DNA of 64,000 bases, from the NCBI GenBank assembly GCA_003169845.1, contig PNAG01000012.1:1-64000 (forward strand), written 5' to 3'. A program made the translations under genes and the position numbers. Under the pieces are notes generated by a model that saw only the letters and a program-made list of their open reading frames with translations, was not told the origin of the DNA and did not search any database. Shown here one piece after another: positions 44,724 to 53,482 of this stretch (within the stretch, counting starts at the first letter, position 1; each line of letters opens with the position of its first letter). Origin of the DNA: Candidatus Dormiibacterota bacterium (GTDB lineage: Bacteria; Chloroflexota; Dormibacteria; Dormibacterales; Dormibacteraceae).

Positions 44724-45612
44724 AGTGGTCGTAGCCCCGGGCGGCCAGCCGCATCTCCTTTCCATTGGCGTCGACTACTCGCACCGACTTCTCTGCGGTC
44801 ATGACACCGAAAGGACTGAGGCCCGCGTCACGCATTTTGTCCTCGGGCCCGACGCACACCAACTCGGCCTCCTCGCCGGAGGTGAGGGCGTCCTCCACCG
44901 TGGCGCCGGGCGCGACCGGAACCTCCGCGGCCCGGATGATGCAGCCCGCTCCCGAGGCGGCGGCGAACTTTTCCATCTCGCGCACGAGCCCATCTGAGAC
45001 GTCCCCACAGCAGAGCCCGGCCTGGTTCAGAAGGCTGCCTTCGTGAAATTTCGGATCGAGGAGGAGCGCGCGCCTTTCACGTAGAGCAACCGCCGCGGCG
45101 CCGAGCGGCCCCGTCACGGCGACGACCCAACCCGGCCGAGCACGTGCCCGGGCCAATGGCACCAGTGAAGTCGTGCCGAGCACGGTCAGGGTCAGCACAC
45201 CTGGTCCGTCGATCGCGGTCGTGTCGCCACCGGCGATGGCCAGGTCGACGCGATCCGCGAGCCTCCTGATCCCCTCATACAGCCCTGTCACGGTTTCCAC
45301 GGACCAGGATCGCGGCGCGGCAAGCGCCACCAGCGCGTATTTGGGAGCAGCGCCTTTGGCCGCAAGGTCCCCGAGGGCGAGAGCGAGGGCACGATGGCCT
45401 GCGTCCGCCGCGGACATCCACGAAAGGTCGAAATGGATTCCCTCCACGGACGTGTCGCAGCTGGCCACCACATAGTCCTCCGGATGGTCCGGGTCGAGGC
45501 TCGGCCAGACGGCCGCATCATCTTCACCCGCAACGACGGCATACCCCGATGTCGTCAGGTACGGCAAGATCCTGCGCAGCAGCTCACTTTCGCCAAGGCC
45601 TTCCAGCTTCAT
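44716..45612 (-). CDS. thiL: Thiamine-monophosphate kinase
   Basis: ThiL phosphorylates thiamine monophosphate to the active diphosphate. The 298-aa protein shows LGESELLRRILPYL, VVAGEDDAAVWPS (metal/ATP acid cluster), SCDTSVEGIHFDLSWMS, GGDTTAIDGPGVLTLTVLG and CGDVSDGLVREMEKF, the ThiL/PurM-fold signatures. The ATG at 45612 shares bases with the thiE stop (ATGA), which fixes the start. The final residues run into the tsaE start. Confidence 0.93.
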   Translation of the reverse strand: MKLEGLGESELLRRILPYLTTSGYAVVAGEDDAAVWPSLDPDHPEDYVVASCDTSVEGIHFDLSWMSAADAGHRALALALGDLAAKGAAPKYALVALAAPRSWSVETVTGLYEGIRRLADRVDLAIAGGDTTAIDGPGVLTLTVLGTTSLVPLARARARPGWVVAVTGPLGAAAVALRERRALLLDPKFHEGSLLNQAGLCCGDVSDGLVREMEKFAAASGAGCIIRAAEVPVAPGATVEDALTSGEEAELVCVGPEDKMRDAGLSPFGVMTAEKSVRVVDANGKEMRLAARGYDHFA

Positions 45613-46250
45613 CAGTCGTCCAGCATCGTACGGAGGCGACGGGTCGCCGATTCGGCGTCGGGCGCATCCGCCACCGCCCGGATGACGCACGCACGCCGCA
45701 ATCCGACCGCGGTGAGCCGCCCGAGATTCGACTCGTCGATGCCCCCGATGGCGAAAACAGGCACTGCGCCTGCAGCCGCGGCGATCGCGGCGACTCCTTC
45801 CGGACCGATCACCGTCTTCCCGGCTTTGATCGGCGTGGCGAAGGCCGGCCCGCTGCCCAGGTAGCCGGCCCCCTCAGCGATCGCTGCGCGCGCGTCGCCG
45901 GGTGTGGATGCCGACGCGCCGATGAGCAAGCGGTCGCCGGCGACACGCCGGGCGGAAGCGAGGCTCAGGTCGTCGGGGCCCAGGTGCACACCGTCGGCTC
46001 CGCTGAGCAGGGCGATGTCGACGTGGTCGTTGACGATGAACAGGGCGCCTGAGCGACTGGTAATTTCGCGGACTCTGAGCGCCAGCATGAGCAGCTCGCC
46101 CCTGGCGAGGCTCTTGTGGCGAAGCTGGACGATGTCCGCTCCTCCGCGTACGGCTGCTTCGGCGAGGGCGACGACTCGATCGACAGCAGAGTCAGGGGTG
46201 ATGACGTAGAGGCGAGCGGCGAGCAGTTTGCTTTGGGCGGTGTTGCGCAC
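45612..46250 (-). CDS. thiE: Thiamine-phosphate synthase
   Basis: ThiE joins the pyrimidine and thiazole moieties of thiamine. The 212-aa TIM-barrel shows LYVITPDSAVDR, GGADIVQLRHKSLARGELL, LFIVNDHVDIALLSGADGVHLG and YLGSGPAFATPIKAG then VFAIGGIDESN, all conserved in the family. It is upstream of thiL with a 1-base stop/start overlap, so the last two steps of thiamine diphosphate synthesis are coupled. A long tandem repeat array precedes it. Confidence 0.94.
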   Translation of the reverse strand: MRNTAQSKLLAARLYVITPDSAVDRVVALAEAAVRGGADIVQLRHKSLARGELLMLALRVREITSRSGALFIVNDHVDIALLSGADGVHLGPDDLSLASARRVAGDRLLIGASASTPGDARAAIAEGAGYLGSGPAFATPIKAGKTVIGPEGVAAIAAAAGAVPVFAIGGIDESNLGRLTAVGLRRACVIRAVADAPDAESATRRLRTMLDD

Positions 46251-46255
46251 TTAAG

Positions 46256-46481
46256 CCCCTCACCCTAGCCCTCTCCCCGATGGGGAGAGGGGAACACTCA
46301 CCCTGGCCCTCTCCCCGATGGGGAGAGGGGAACACTCACCCTGGCCCTCTCCCCGATGGGGAGAGGGGAACACTCACCCTGGCCCTCTCCCCGATGGGGA
46401 GAGGGAACACTCACCCTGGCCCTCTCCCCGATGGGGAGAGGGGAACACTCACCCTGGCCCTCTCCCCGATGGGGAGAGGGG
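46256..46481. repeat. Tandem array of six hairpin repeats
   Basis: One standard copy (46256-46292) is followed by five 37-38-bp units beginning AACACTCACCCTGGCCCTCT and ending CCCCGATGGGGAGAGGGG. The units are nearly identical, differing by one G in a run. No unique spacers separate them. The array fills the gap between the anti-sigma gene's end and the thiE start. Confidence 0.92.
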
Positions 46482-46486
46482 ACTGC

Positions 46487-46702
46487 TTAGCTCAGGAGCT
46501 GGCGCAGCTTCTCGCGGAAGGCGGGCGGCGTGTCGCAATCGCACGAATGCTTCACCAGCCTCTTCATGTGGGCCTCGAACTCGTAGTGGTCCTGACAGTC
46601 GGGACAGCTTTCGAGGTGGAGCTGCAGCTCGAGGACCTCGGTCGAGTTCAGCTCGCGGTCGACGAAGCGATCGAGCTTCTCCGAACAGTCCTTACAGTTC
46701 AT
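46487..46702 (-). CDS. Zinc anti-sigma factor (RsrA-like)
   Basis: The 71-aa protein has the zf-HC2 ZAS signature H-x3-C-x2-C in LQLHLESCPDCQDHYEFEAH plus an N-terminal C-K-D-C (MNCKDCSEKLDRFVDREL). This is the pattern of RsrA/mycothiol-system anti-sigma factors that release sigma when cysteines are oxidised. It overlaps the sigma gene by 4 nt, so they are a pair. Extra cysteines (CDCDTPP) near the end may add redox sensitivity. Confidence 0.85.
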   Translation of the reverse strand: MNCKDCSEKLDRFVDRELNSTEVLELQLHLESCPDCQDHYEFEAHMKRLVKHSCDCDTPPAFREKLRQLLS

Positions 46703-47274
46703 TGCTGCACCTGCGGTCTTCCGTTGCCGCGGACGATACCTGATTCCACCGCATAGTCATAGAGGGATTTTTGTAGCTGCTGGCGGGCGCGGTGAAGGCG
46801 GGACATTACAGTCCCGATCGGCACCCCCAGGGCCGTCGCCGCGTCCTTGTACGAAAACCCTTCCACGTCGACCAGCAGGACGACCTCCCGGTGCAGCGGC
46901 GGAAGCGTCTCGACCGCTTTGACGACCTCCGAGGCGGCCAGCTTGTCGAGCACGTCGGCCTCGGGCCTCGCACCCTCGTCGCGCAGCTTTTCGTAGAGCA
47001 CGAACTCGCCCACATCGTCCAGGCTCACGTCCTCTTTCCGGGAACCCTTGAAGCGGTCCCAGAACAGGTTGCGCATGATCGCGAAGAGCCAGGCTTTCAT
47101 GTTCGTGCCCTGCTGGTAGCTGTGCTGGTAGCGAAGGGCGCGCAGATACGCCTCCTGGACGAGGTCCTGTGCCTGGTCCGGGTCGCGTGTGAGCCGGAGG
47201 GCGCCTCGGTACAGAGTGTCGAGATGTGTCAATGCCTCTTCCGCGAAGGCAGTTCTTGCGGGACTTTCCGCCAT
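46699..47274 (-). CDS. ECF sigma factor, SigR/SigH type
   Basis: The 191-aa protein has the sigma region 2 sequence DTLYRGALRLTRDPDQAQDL then VQEAYLRALRYQHSYQQGTN and KAWLFAIMRNLFWDRFKGSR, and region 4 LPPLHREVVLLVDVEGFSYK then LGVPIGTVMSRLHRARQQLQ. The sequence is close to SigR/SigH factors that respond to disulfide stress. The downstream zinc anti-sigma gene overlaps it, supporting that role. The ATG at 47274 lies 60 bp from the alr stop. Confidence 0.88.
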   Translation of the reverse strand: MAESPARTAFAEEALTHLDTLYRGALRLTRDPDQAQDLVQEAYLRALRYQHSYQQGTNMKAWLFAIMRNLFWDRFKGSRKEDVSLDDVGEFVLYEKLRDEGARPEADVLDKLAASEVVKAVETLPPLHREVVLLVDVEGFSYKDAATALGVPIGTVMSRLHRARQQLQKSLYDYAVESGIVRGNGRPQVQQ

Positions 47275-47334
47275 CAGTAGTGCCAGTTTAGGGTCACCTG
47301 CCTTGCCCCATCTGGAATCCCAGGGCGGTGACGG

Positions 47335-48414
47335 CTATTCCGAATACCGGCGCTCGACCCGGGGACCGAGGCTGGTCAGGACCTCGTAGGAGATCGTCCC
47401 GGACCACTCCGCCACCTCGGCGGCGGTGATGCGCTCGTCGCCGTCCACTCCGATGAGCGTCGCCACATCGCCCACCTGCACGCCCGGGACGCCGCTGACG
47501 TCCAGGGTGATGGCGTCCATGCTGACGACGCCGATGAGGGGCGCTCGCCGGCCCCGCACGAGCACGTGCCCGCGGTTGGAGCGGGCCCTGTGCACGCCGT
47601 CCGCGTACCCGATCGCGACCGTCGCCACGCGCGACTTTCCAGTGGCTTTCCAGGTCGCGCCGTAGCCGACCGTGGCGCCGGCCTCGACCGTCTTCACGTG
47701 GGTGACCACGGAGCGAAAGGCCAGGGCGGGCTCGGTGCCAGGCCACTCGCAGCCGTACGTGGCGATGCCGCACCGCACCGCGTCGAGGGCGAACTCCGGG
47801 TGGTTGTACGCGCCCATCGAGTTGCAGGCGTGGCGCAGTCCGGGGTCGACGTCGAAAGTCTCGAGGGTTTCGGTGAAGAGATCGAACTGGCGGCGAGTCA
47901 TCGCGTCGTCGGAGTCTGAGCACGCGAAATGTGTCCAGGTGCCGGCCAGGGTCAGCCCCGGTGTCTGGTCGATGAACCGGGCCAGCGCGAGCGCCCCCTC
48001 GGGCGGGCCTCCGAAGCGCCCCATCCCGGTGTCGATCTTCAGGTGCACAGGCACCAGCTCATCGGCGTCGCCGAGCGCCGCCGCCAGCTCGCGGGTCGAA
48101 ACCGCGATGCACCAGCCGCCGGCGGCCGCCGCAGGTGCCTGTTCGACCGTGAGCCCTCCCATGACGAGGACCTCCTCGGGTGGCACGAGCGCACCGAGCT
48201 CGCGGGCCTCCTCGATGGTGGCGACCGCAAGGCCGGTCGCGCCGCCGCTCAGCGCCGCTTTCGCCGCGGGAATCGCGCCGTGGCCGTAGCCACCGGCCTT
48301 GACGACCGCAATCAGGCGCGCGTTTCCGGACAGGTGCGCAAGGATCCGCGCGCAGTTGGCGCTGACGGCGCCGAGGCTGACTTCAGCCCACCGCAGGGAA
48401 AGGGAAGTCGTCAG
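47335..48414 (-). CDS. alr: Alanine racemase, non-canonical start
   Basis: Alanine racemase makes D-alanine for peptidoglycan. The frame contains the PLP lysine in LIAVVKAGGYGHGAIPAAKA, where the usual motif is VVKADAYGHG, then LKIDTGMGRFG and GYGATWKATGKSRVATVAIG YADG, and later DAITLDVSGVP. No ATG, GTG or TTG exists in frame before the lysine; the first GTG (48186) would remove the catalytic lysine. I therefore extend to a CTG at 48414 that overlaps the stop of the upstream gene, giving 359 aa, normal for Alr. Confidence 0.82.
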   Translation of the reverse strand: MTTSLSLRWAEVSLGAVSANCARILAHLSGNARLIAVVKAGGYGHGAIPAAKAALSGGATGLAVATIEEARELGALVPPEEVLVMGGLTVEQAPAAAAGGWCIAVSTRELAAALGDADELVPVHLKIDTGMGRFGGPPEGALALARFIDQTPGLTLAGTWTHFACSDSDDAMTRRQFDLFTETLETFDVDPGLRHACNSMGAYNHPEFALDAVRCGIATYGCEWPGTEPALAFRSVVTHVKTVEAGATVGYGATWKATGKSRVATVAIGYADGVHRARSNRGHVLVRGRRAPLIGVVSMDAITLDVSGVPGVQVGDVATLIGVDGDERITAAEVAEWSGTISYEVLTSLGPRVERRYSE

Positions 48415-49643
48415 AGGCCGCCCTGGCGGAGCACGTTCATGACGACCGGGATCTCCAGGAGCAGGTCGCCGGCCAGGAGTCCGGAGTCGCCCAGGCGCTG
48501 CGAGATTCGTCTCCCGGCCGCCGCGTGGATGTACACGCCTGTGACGGCGGCCGAGAAAGGATCCGAGCCCTGGGCGATCAGCCCGCCGATGATGCCGGCG
48601 AGCACGTCACCCGTGCCGCCGCTCGCGAGCGCTGGGACCTCGTGGGGGTCCTCGCTGATCCTGCCGTCCGGGTGGCCAACCACGGTGTGCGCGCCCTTGA
48701 GCACAACCACGGCGCCCCACTCCGTGGCCGCTCTCCGGGCCGCGCCGTGACGGTCGGCCTCGATCGCCTCGATGGTCTTGCCGGTGAGGCGCGCCAGCTC
48801 GCCCGGGTGCGGCGTGAAGACGCGGTGCTTGCCCAGCCGTCCCCTGGAACGAGGCGAGTCCGCCAGCGCGTTGAGCCCGTCCGCGTCGATCACGAGCGGG
48901 CAGCTCGCGTGGCAGGCGAGGTCGATCACCAGCCGCCACGTCGAGCTGTCCCTACCCAGCCCGGGACCGATCACGCCGACCTCGGCCGCCGCCAGCTGCC
49001 GCATGATCGAGTCATAGGCCGCGTGGCCCACAGCTCCGGGTGCCACCTCCTGCACAGGGGTGGCCATGACCTCCGTGCACTTGGCGGCGAGGATGGGATA
49101 GATCGTGTCGGCGACCAGCAGCTTCACGAGACCCGCTCCAGTGCGCGCCGCGGCGGTCGCCGCGAGGTAGGCGGCGCCGGTGTAGCCCAGGCTGCCGGCC
49201 AGCACGATCGCCGTGCCGAAAGTGCCCTTGTGCGCGTCGTGCGGACGCCGGGGCAGCACGACCGCGTCCGGGGCGGGCAGCAGGTCGCCGGCGACGTCCG
49301 GCATCTCGAGGTGGGCGGTTGCGACAGCGAGCCGGCTGTCGTGGGTGATGCTCACCTCGACGCGGGCGCCGCGGTGATCTCCGAGCAGCCGCACTCGGGG
49401 AGCTCCGGTGGGGCCGGCCAGCACCTCGATGCGACGGCGCGGAAAGCAGATGCCGGTGCCGTCGAAGCACTTGATCACCGCCTCCTTGGCGGCCCACCTG
49501 CCGGCGAGCCGGTCGGGGTTGCCGGCGCAGTAGGCCTGCTCGGCGGGGGTGTAGACCTTGTTGAGGAAGGCCGGGCTCGAGCGGCCGACGGCGCGCGCGA
49601 TTCGGTCGACCGACACCGCATCAACGCCGATTCGTTGCATCAA
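48411..49643 (-). CDS. Holo-ACP synthase fused to ADP-dependent NAD(P)H-hydrate dehydratase
   Basis: Residues 1-115 are AcpS: MQRIGVDAVSVDRIARAVGR, VYTPAEQAYC and LAGRWAAKEAVIKCFDGTG, which transfers phosphopantetheine to acyl carrier protein. Residues 135-405 are NnrD: GTFGTAIVLAGSLGYTGAAY, LVIDADGLNAL and ASGGTGDVLAGIIGGLIAQG, which repairs damaged NAD(P)HX. In most bacteria NnrD is fused to the NnrE epimerase; no epimerase domain is seen here. The fused gene overlaps the alr start, and alr-acpS-nnr neighbours are common. Confidence 0.88.
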   Translation of the reverse strand: MMQRIGVDAVSVDRIARAVGRSSPAFLNKVYTPAEQAYCAGNPDRLAGRWAAKEAVIKCFDGTGICFPRRRIEVLAGPTGAPRVRLLGDHRGARVEVSITHDSRLAVATAHLEMPDVAGDLLPAPDAVVLPRRPHDAHKGTFGTAIVLAGSLGYTGAAYLAATAAARTGAGLVKLLVADTIYPILAAKCTEVMATPVQEVAPGAVGHAAYDSIMRQLAAAEVGVIGPGLGRDSSTWRLVIDLACHASCPLVIDADGLNALADSPRSRGRLGKHRVFTPHPGELARLTGKTIEAIEADRHGAARRAATEWGAVVVLKGAHTVVGHPDGRISEDPHEVPALASGGTGDVLAGIIGGLIAQGSDPFSAAVTGVYIHAAAGRRISQRLGDSGLLAGDLLLEIPVVMNVLRQGGL

Positions 49644-49681
49644 GCCCCATTGTGCTGTTCCGACGGGGATGCGGGCTTAGG

Positions 49682-49757
49682 CCCCTCACCCTGGCCCTCT
49701 CCCCGATGGGGAGAGGGAGAGACTCATTCCGGCCCTCTCCCCGATGGGGAGAGGGAG
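49682..49757. repeat. Two copies of the interspersed hairpin repeat
   Basis: Copies at 49682-49717 and about 49726-49757 (CCGGCCCTCTCCCCGATGGG variant) lie between the fused acpS-nnrD gene and the end of glmS. Confidence 0.85.
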
Positions 49758-49763
49758 ACTCTC

Positions 49764-51608
49764 CTATTCGACTGTGACGCTTTTTGCCAGGTTCCTTGGT
49801 TGGTCTACGTCTTGGCCCAGCTCTACTGCCACGTGGTAGGCGAAGAGTTGCAGCGCTACCGTGTTCAGGATCGCCGCCATCGACTCTTCGGCCGCGGGCA
49901 TCTCGAATACGTCCTTTGCGACGCCATCGAGTGAGTGATCGCCGGCGGTCACGAGAGCCAGCACGGGCGCGTCGCGGGCGGCGATCTCGTAGACGTTGCT
50001 GACCATCTTGTCTTTGGTCGAGCTCGCCGTGCAGATGGCGATCACCGGGAACTCCTTGTCGAGCAATGCGATCGGTCCGTGCTTCAGCTCGCCGCCGGTC
50101 GTGCCCTCGGCGTGGACGTACGAGATCTCCTTCAGCTTCAACGCGCCCTCGAGGGCGACCGGGTAGCTCAGGCCGCGGCCGAAGTACATGAAGTTGCGGT
50201 AGCGGCTGTAGCGCTTCGCGAGCTTCGCGATCTCCGGCTCTCGATCAACCAGCTCGCGGATCTGGTCGGGCAGCGCTCTGAGGGCGGCCACCAGCTCGTG
50301 CCGGCGCTCGAGCGAGATGCGGCCGTTGACGGTCGCGAGGCGCAGCGCGAGCAGGGACAGGCTCACCATGTGGGCGGCGAGCGTCTTCGTCGACGCCACG
50401 CCGATCTCCGGCCCCGAGTGCAGGTAGATGGCGCCGTCGGCGTCCCGGGCGGCCGAGCTCGCGAACACGTTGGTGACCGCCACGGTCAGCGCGCCGCGCT
50501 CTTTCGCCCGGTGCAGCCCGACGAGCGTGTCGGCGGTCTCTCCCGACTGGGTGAGCACCACGGCCAGCGTCTTCGGCCCGAAGGTTGGGCGGCGGTAGCG
50601 AAACTCCGAAGCGTCCTCGGCGCGAGCCGGGATGCCGGCCCAGTCCTCGACCAGGAACTCACCCACCATCGCCGCATGGCGCGACGTCCCCATGCCGAGG
50701 AGCAGGACCTCGTTGTAACTGCGCAGCTTTTCGTCGTCGACGTCGAACTCGCGGAACGAGACGATCCCGTCGTCCGTGAGCCGGCCGCGCACCGCGTTGG
50801 CGACCGCCTCCGGCGTCTCGTGGATCTCCTTGAGCATGAAGTGCGCAAAGCCGCTCTTCTGCGCCTGGCTCACGTCCCAGTCGACGTGGATCAGCTTGGG
50901 CTGGACGGTGATCCCGTCAAGGGTCGAGACCGTGGCGCCGAGCGGAGTGACGGCCGCGACCTCGCCCTCGCCCAGGACCAGGACCCGTTTGGTGTAAGGG
51001 ATGATCGCGGTGATGTCCGAGGCGATGTAGTACTCGTGGTCGCCCAGGCCGACGACCAGGGGCGCATTGAGCCGGGCACCGATGAGCAGCTCGGGGTCGT
51101 CGGTGGAGAACATCGCCAGGGCGTAGGCGCCATGGATCCGCTTCAGGGCGGCGCGAACCGCGGCCAGGAAGTCGCCTTTGTAGTTGGCCTCGATCAGGTG
51201 AGGCACGACCTCCGTATCCGTGTCTGACGTGAAGTTGTGGCCTTTCGCCTGCAGCTCGGCCTTGAGCTCGGCGAAGTTTTCGATGATCCCGTTGTGGACG
51301 ACGAAGATCTTGCCGTGGCAGTCGGTGTGCGGGTGGGCGTTGATATAGGTCGGCTTACCGTGGGTCGCCCAGCGGGTGTGGCCGATCCCCAGGTGCCCGG
51401 TCGGCATGTTGGCCTGGAGCTTGGAGATCAGGGTGTCGACCTTCTTTTCTGACTTGGTGAGGGTCGTGTGGGCCTCTTCGCCGGGCCTGGCCAGCTCCAG
51501 CACGGCCACGCCGGCGGAGTCGTAGCCACGGTATTCGAGCCGCTTGAGGCTCTCCATCAAGATCGGGGTGGCTTCGCGATCGCCCAGGTAGCCGATGATT
51601 CCGCACAT
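49764..51608 (-). CDS. glmS: Glutamine-fructose-6-phosphate aminotransferase
   Basis: GlmS makes glucosamine-6-phosphate for cell-wall sugars. The 614-aa protein starts MCGIIGYLGDREATPILMES with the nucleophilic Cys2 of the glutaminase domain, has GHTRWATHGKPTYINAHPH, and two SIS isomerase domains (GMGTSRHAAMVGEFLVEDWA; FMYFGRGLSYPVALEGALKL). The C-terminus ends KSVTVE as in the family. It is 87 bp downstream of the YbbR-like gene and probably belongs to the cdaA operon. No glmS ribozyme could be recognised in the short gap. Confidence 0.97.
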   Translation of the reverse strand: MCGIIGYLGDREATPILMESLKRLEYRGYDSAGVAVLELARPGEEAHTTLTKSEKKVDTLISKLQANMPTGHLGIGHTRWATHGKPTYINAHPHTDCHGKIFVVHNGIIENFAELKAELQAKGHNFTSDTDTEVVPHLIEANYKGDFLAAVRAALKRIHGAYALAMFSTDDPELLIGARLNAPLVVGLGDHEYYIASDITAIIPYTKRVLVLGEGEVAAVTPLGATVSTLDGITVQPKLIHVDWDVSQAQKSGFAHFMLKEIHETPEAVANAVRGRLTDDGIVSFREFDVDDEKLRSYNEVLLLGMGTSRHAAMVGEFLVEDWAGIPARAEDASEFRYRRPTFGPKTLAVVLTQSGETADTLVGLHRAKERGALTVAVTNVFASSAARDADGAIYLHSGPEIGVASTKTLAAHMVSLSLLALRLATVNGRISLERRHELVAALRALPDQIRELVDREPEIAKLAKRYSRYRNFMYFGRGLSYPVALEGALKLKEISYVHAEGTTGGELKHGPIALLDKEFPVIAICTASSTKDKMVSNVYEIAARDAPVLALVTAGDHSLDGVAKDVFEMPAAEESMAAILNTVALQLFAYHVAVELGQDVDQPRNLAKSVTVE

Positions 51609-51695
51609 TTCTTTACTAGAACTCCTGGAAGGCTCGAAGGATTCGACCGGTGCTGGGATGAACGGCTGGAACGGGCGTCAGGTTACACGCCAGGC

Positions 51696-52664
51696 CTAGG
51701 GCGAGGGGGAGATGTTCGGGTTGGCCGAGATCAGGTACGTCAACGTGGCGGTCGTCACCGAACCCGACATCCCGCTCGGGTAGGGGATCTGGACCCTGAA
51801 CGTGGCGTTCGTGGTCGAGCTGCTCAGGTCGGCCGGGGGCAGCGCGATGCTCTGGACGAGCGCCAGCTTGTCGGCGGGCCCGGTCAAGACGATGGTCAGC
51901 GGGGCGATCACGATCCCCGTCACACGGTAGCCGGCCGGAGGTGGGTGCACCGGCGGGGAGTCGACGAGGGCCACCGACCTGCTCGTGGTGCCAGTGCGGG
52001 CTTCGATATGCAGGCTGACGGACGACGTATCGAGTTTGGAGTAAGGCACGGTCTGCAGGAGCCTGCTGGAGTCCAGGGTGGTGTTGCCCTGCTGGAGGGT
52101 GACCGGCCAGGTGAGGACGTCATAGCTGCTGTTGGCGATGGGATTGGGGAACACGGCCACAGCCTTCAGGTTCACCTCCCAGCTCGCGGGGCCGCTGAAG
52201 TGCACCACGCAAGGGGTCGTCGGGCACAAGGGATCCGCCTTTGTCACCTCCCAGCCGGGGGCGGCATGGGCCGCCACCTGAACCGTGAGCGTGGAGACGC
52301 TCAGACGGTCGATGTTGACCGCGAATGGCGGCGGGTTCTGGACCGGCGTGACTCCGGGCACCAGCGACTTGGCCACCACGTTGAGCCTGACGTCCGGTCC
52401 CGGGTTCGCCTTGGTTGCATCCACCACGGCCACGACGCTCTCGGGCTTCATCGTCGTGATCAGGTCCGCCAGCCCGTTCACGGTCACTGTGGTCGTGGTC
52501 GGCGGGTTGATCAAGACGAGATCCGCGCCCACCTGATAGGAGATGAGCACCGTAAAAGACTTGGTCGTGGGCGGGTTCTGTGAGAAGGCGACCGCCCCCA
52601 GCATCAGCACCGCCAGGCCGACCGCGAGAAGCTTGAGGCGCCAGTCATCGGTGATGAGGTTCAC
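51696..52664 (-). CDS. YbbR-domain protein (CdaR-like regulator of CdaA)
   Basis: The 322-aa protein has an N-terminal signal anchor (LKLLAVGLAVLMLGAVAFSQ) and an extracytoplasmic part with several YbbR repeats; NPPTTTTVTVNGLADLITTM is one clear unit, and later repeats contain FSGPASWEVN and LTGPADKLALV. CdaR proteins bind CdaA at the membrane and adjust c-di-AMP synthesis. The ATG overlaps the cdaA stop by 4 nt. The region is rich in Thr, Ser and Pro, and repeat copies are divergent. Confidence 0.82.
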   Translation of the reverse strand: MNLITDDWRLKLLAVGLAVLMLGAVAFSQNPPTTKSFTVLISYQVGADLVLINPPTTTTVTVNGLADLITTMKPESVVAVVDATKANPGPDVRLNVVAKSLVPGVTPVQNPPPFAVNIDRLSVSTLTVQVAAHAAPGWEVTKADPLCPTTPCVVHFSGPASWEVNLKAVAVFPNPIANSSYDVLTWPVTLQQGNTTLDSSRLLQTVPYSKLDTSSVSLHIEARTGTTSRSVALVDSPPVHPPPAGYRVTGIVIAPLTIVLTGPADKLALVQSIALPPADLSSSTTNATFRVQIPYPSGMSGSVTTATLTYLISANPNISPSP

Positions 52665-53482
52665 CGGCGGAACCTCAAGAAACCGCTGCCGTTGGACGGC
52701 GACGGAACTTTCAGGCTGACGCGACGCCGGAGTCCGTCTGCGTCAAGGTTGCGCGTGATCTTTCCCTCTTCTATCACCGAGATGTTTCCTGTCTCCTCCG
52801 AGACTACGAGGACCAGGGCGTCGGATGCCAGCGAGAGGCCCAGCGCGGCACGGTGGCGGGTGCCGAGCCTTTCGCGGACGACGCCCTCCTCGGGAAGCGG
52901 CAGGAGGCACCCCGCGGCGACGATCTTGTTGCCGCGGACGATGACCGCGCCGTCATGCAGCGGCGAGTTGGGATAGAAGATGGACTGCAGGACCTCGGCG
53001 GAGATCTCTCCGTTGATCCGCACGCCGGTCGCGGCGTAATCCTCCAGCCCGACCTCCCGCTCGAACGCGATCAGGGCGCCCGTCTTGTTGGTGCTCAGGC
53101 GCTCGGTGGCGCGGATCGCCTCTGAGATCGCCTGGCTGTACAGCCGCGCGTTGTAACCGGAAAGCGGGCGGCCGATGTGTCCGATCCGTCCCAGCTGGTC
53201 CAGCACCCGGCGCAGCTCCGGCTGGAACATGACGATGACAGCGATGACGATGTAGAAGGTGGCGTTCCTGAAAAGCCACGCCAGAAGGATGAGGTTGAAC
53301 TGGGTCGCGATGACGCCGATGACCACCAGCAGGATCAGCCCGACGACGATCTGAGTGCCCTGCGTGCCACGAAGAAGCCGCAGCAGGAGATAGAGCACCA
53401 CCGCGACCACCGCGACGTCGAGCACCTCGACGATGCTCAGGTGCCGGACGACCAGGCTCAGCTGCGTGAAGAACTGGTTCAT
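52661..53482 (-). CDS. cdaA: Diadenylate cyclase CdaA
   Basis: CdaA makes c-di-AMP from two ATP. The 273-aa protein has three N-terminal membrane helices (VVAVVLYLLLRLL, IVVGLILLVVIGVIAT, FYIVIAVIVMF) and a DAC domain with the catalytic D-G-A in PNSPLHDGAVIVRGNKIVAA and the R-H-R in RLGTRHRAALGLSLASDALV. It lies between argF and the ybbR-like gene with 4-nt overlaps at both ends. The cdaA-cdaR-glm gene order is widespread and links c-di-AMP to cell-wall precursor supply. Confidence 0.95.
   Translation of the reverse strand: MNQFFTQLSLVVRHLSIVEVLDVAVVAVVLYLLLRLLRGTQGTQIVVGLILLVVIGVIATQFNLILLAWLFRNATFYIVIAVIVMFQPELRRVLDQLGRIGHIGRPLSGYNARLYSQAISEAIRATERLSTNKTGALIAFEREVGLEDYAATGVRINGEISAEVLQSIFYPNSPLHDGAVIVRGNKIVAAGCLLPLPEEGVVRERLGTRHRAALGLSLASDALVLVVSEETGNISVIEEGKITRNLDADGLRRRVSLKVPSPSNGSGFLRFRR

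Noticed and set aside
46256..46481. CRISPR array
   Set aside because: Units are directly adjacent with no unique spacers and no cas genes nearby; this is tandem amplification of an interspersed repeat.
46280..46756. Plus-strand frames through the tandem repeat (MGRGEHSPWPSPRWGEG-like)
   Set aside because: They translate the hairpin repeat itself and then run antisense to the anti-sigma gene; not a real protein.
48525..51227. Two long plus-strand frames opposite acpS-nnrD and glmS
   Set aside because: Both mirror well-supported minus-strand genes and encode arginine- and glycine-rich shadow sequence.
51609..51695. glmS ribozyme upstream of glmS
   Set aside because: The 87-bp gap is too short for the ribozyme of about 150 nt and lacks its conserved core.
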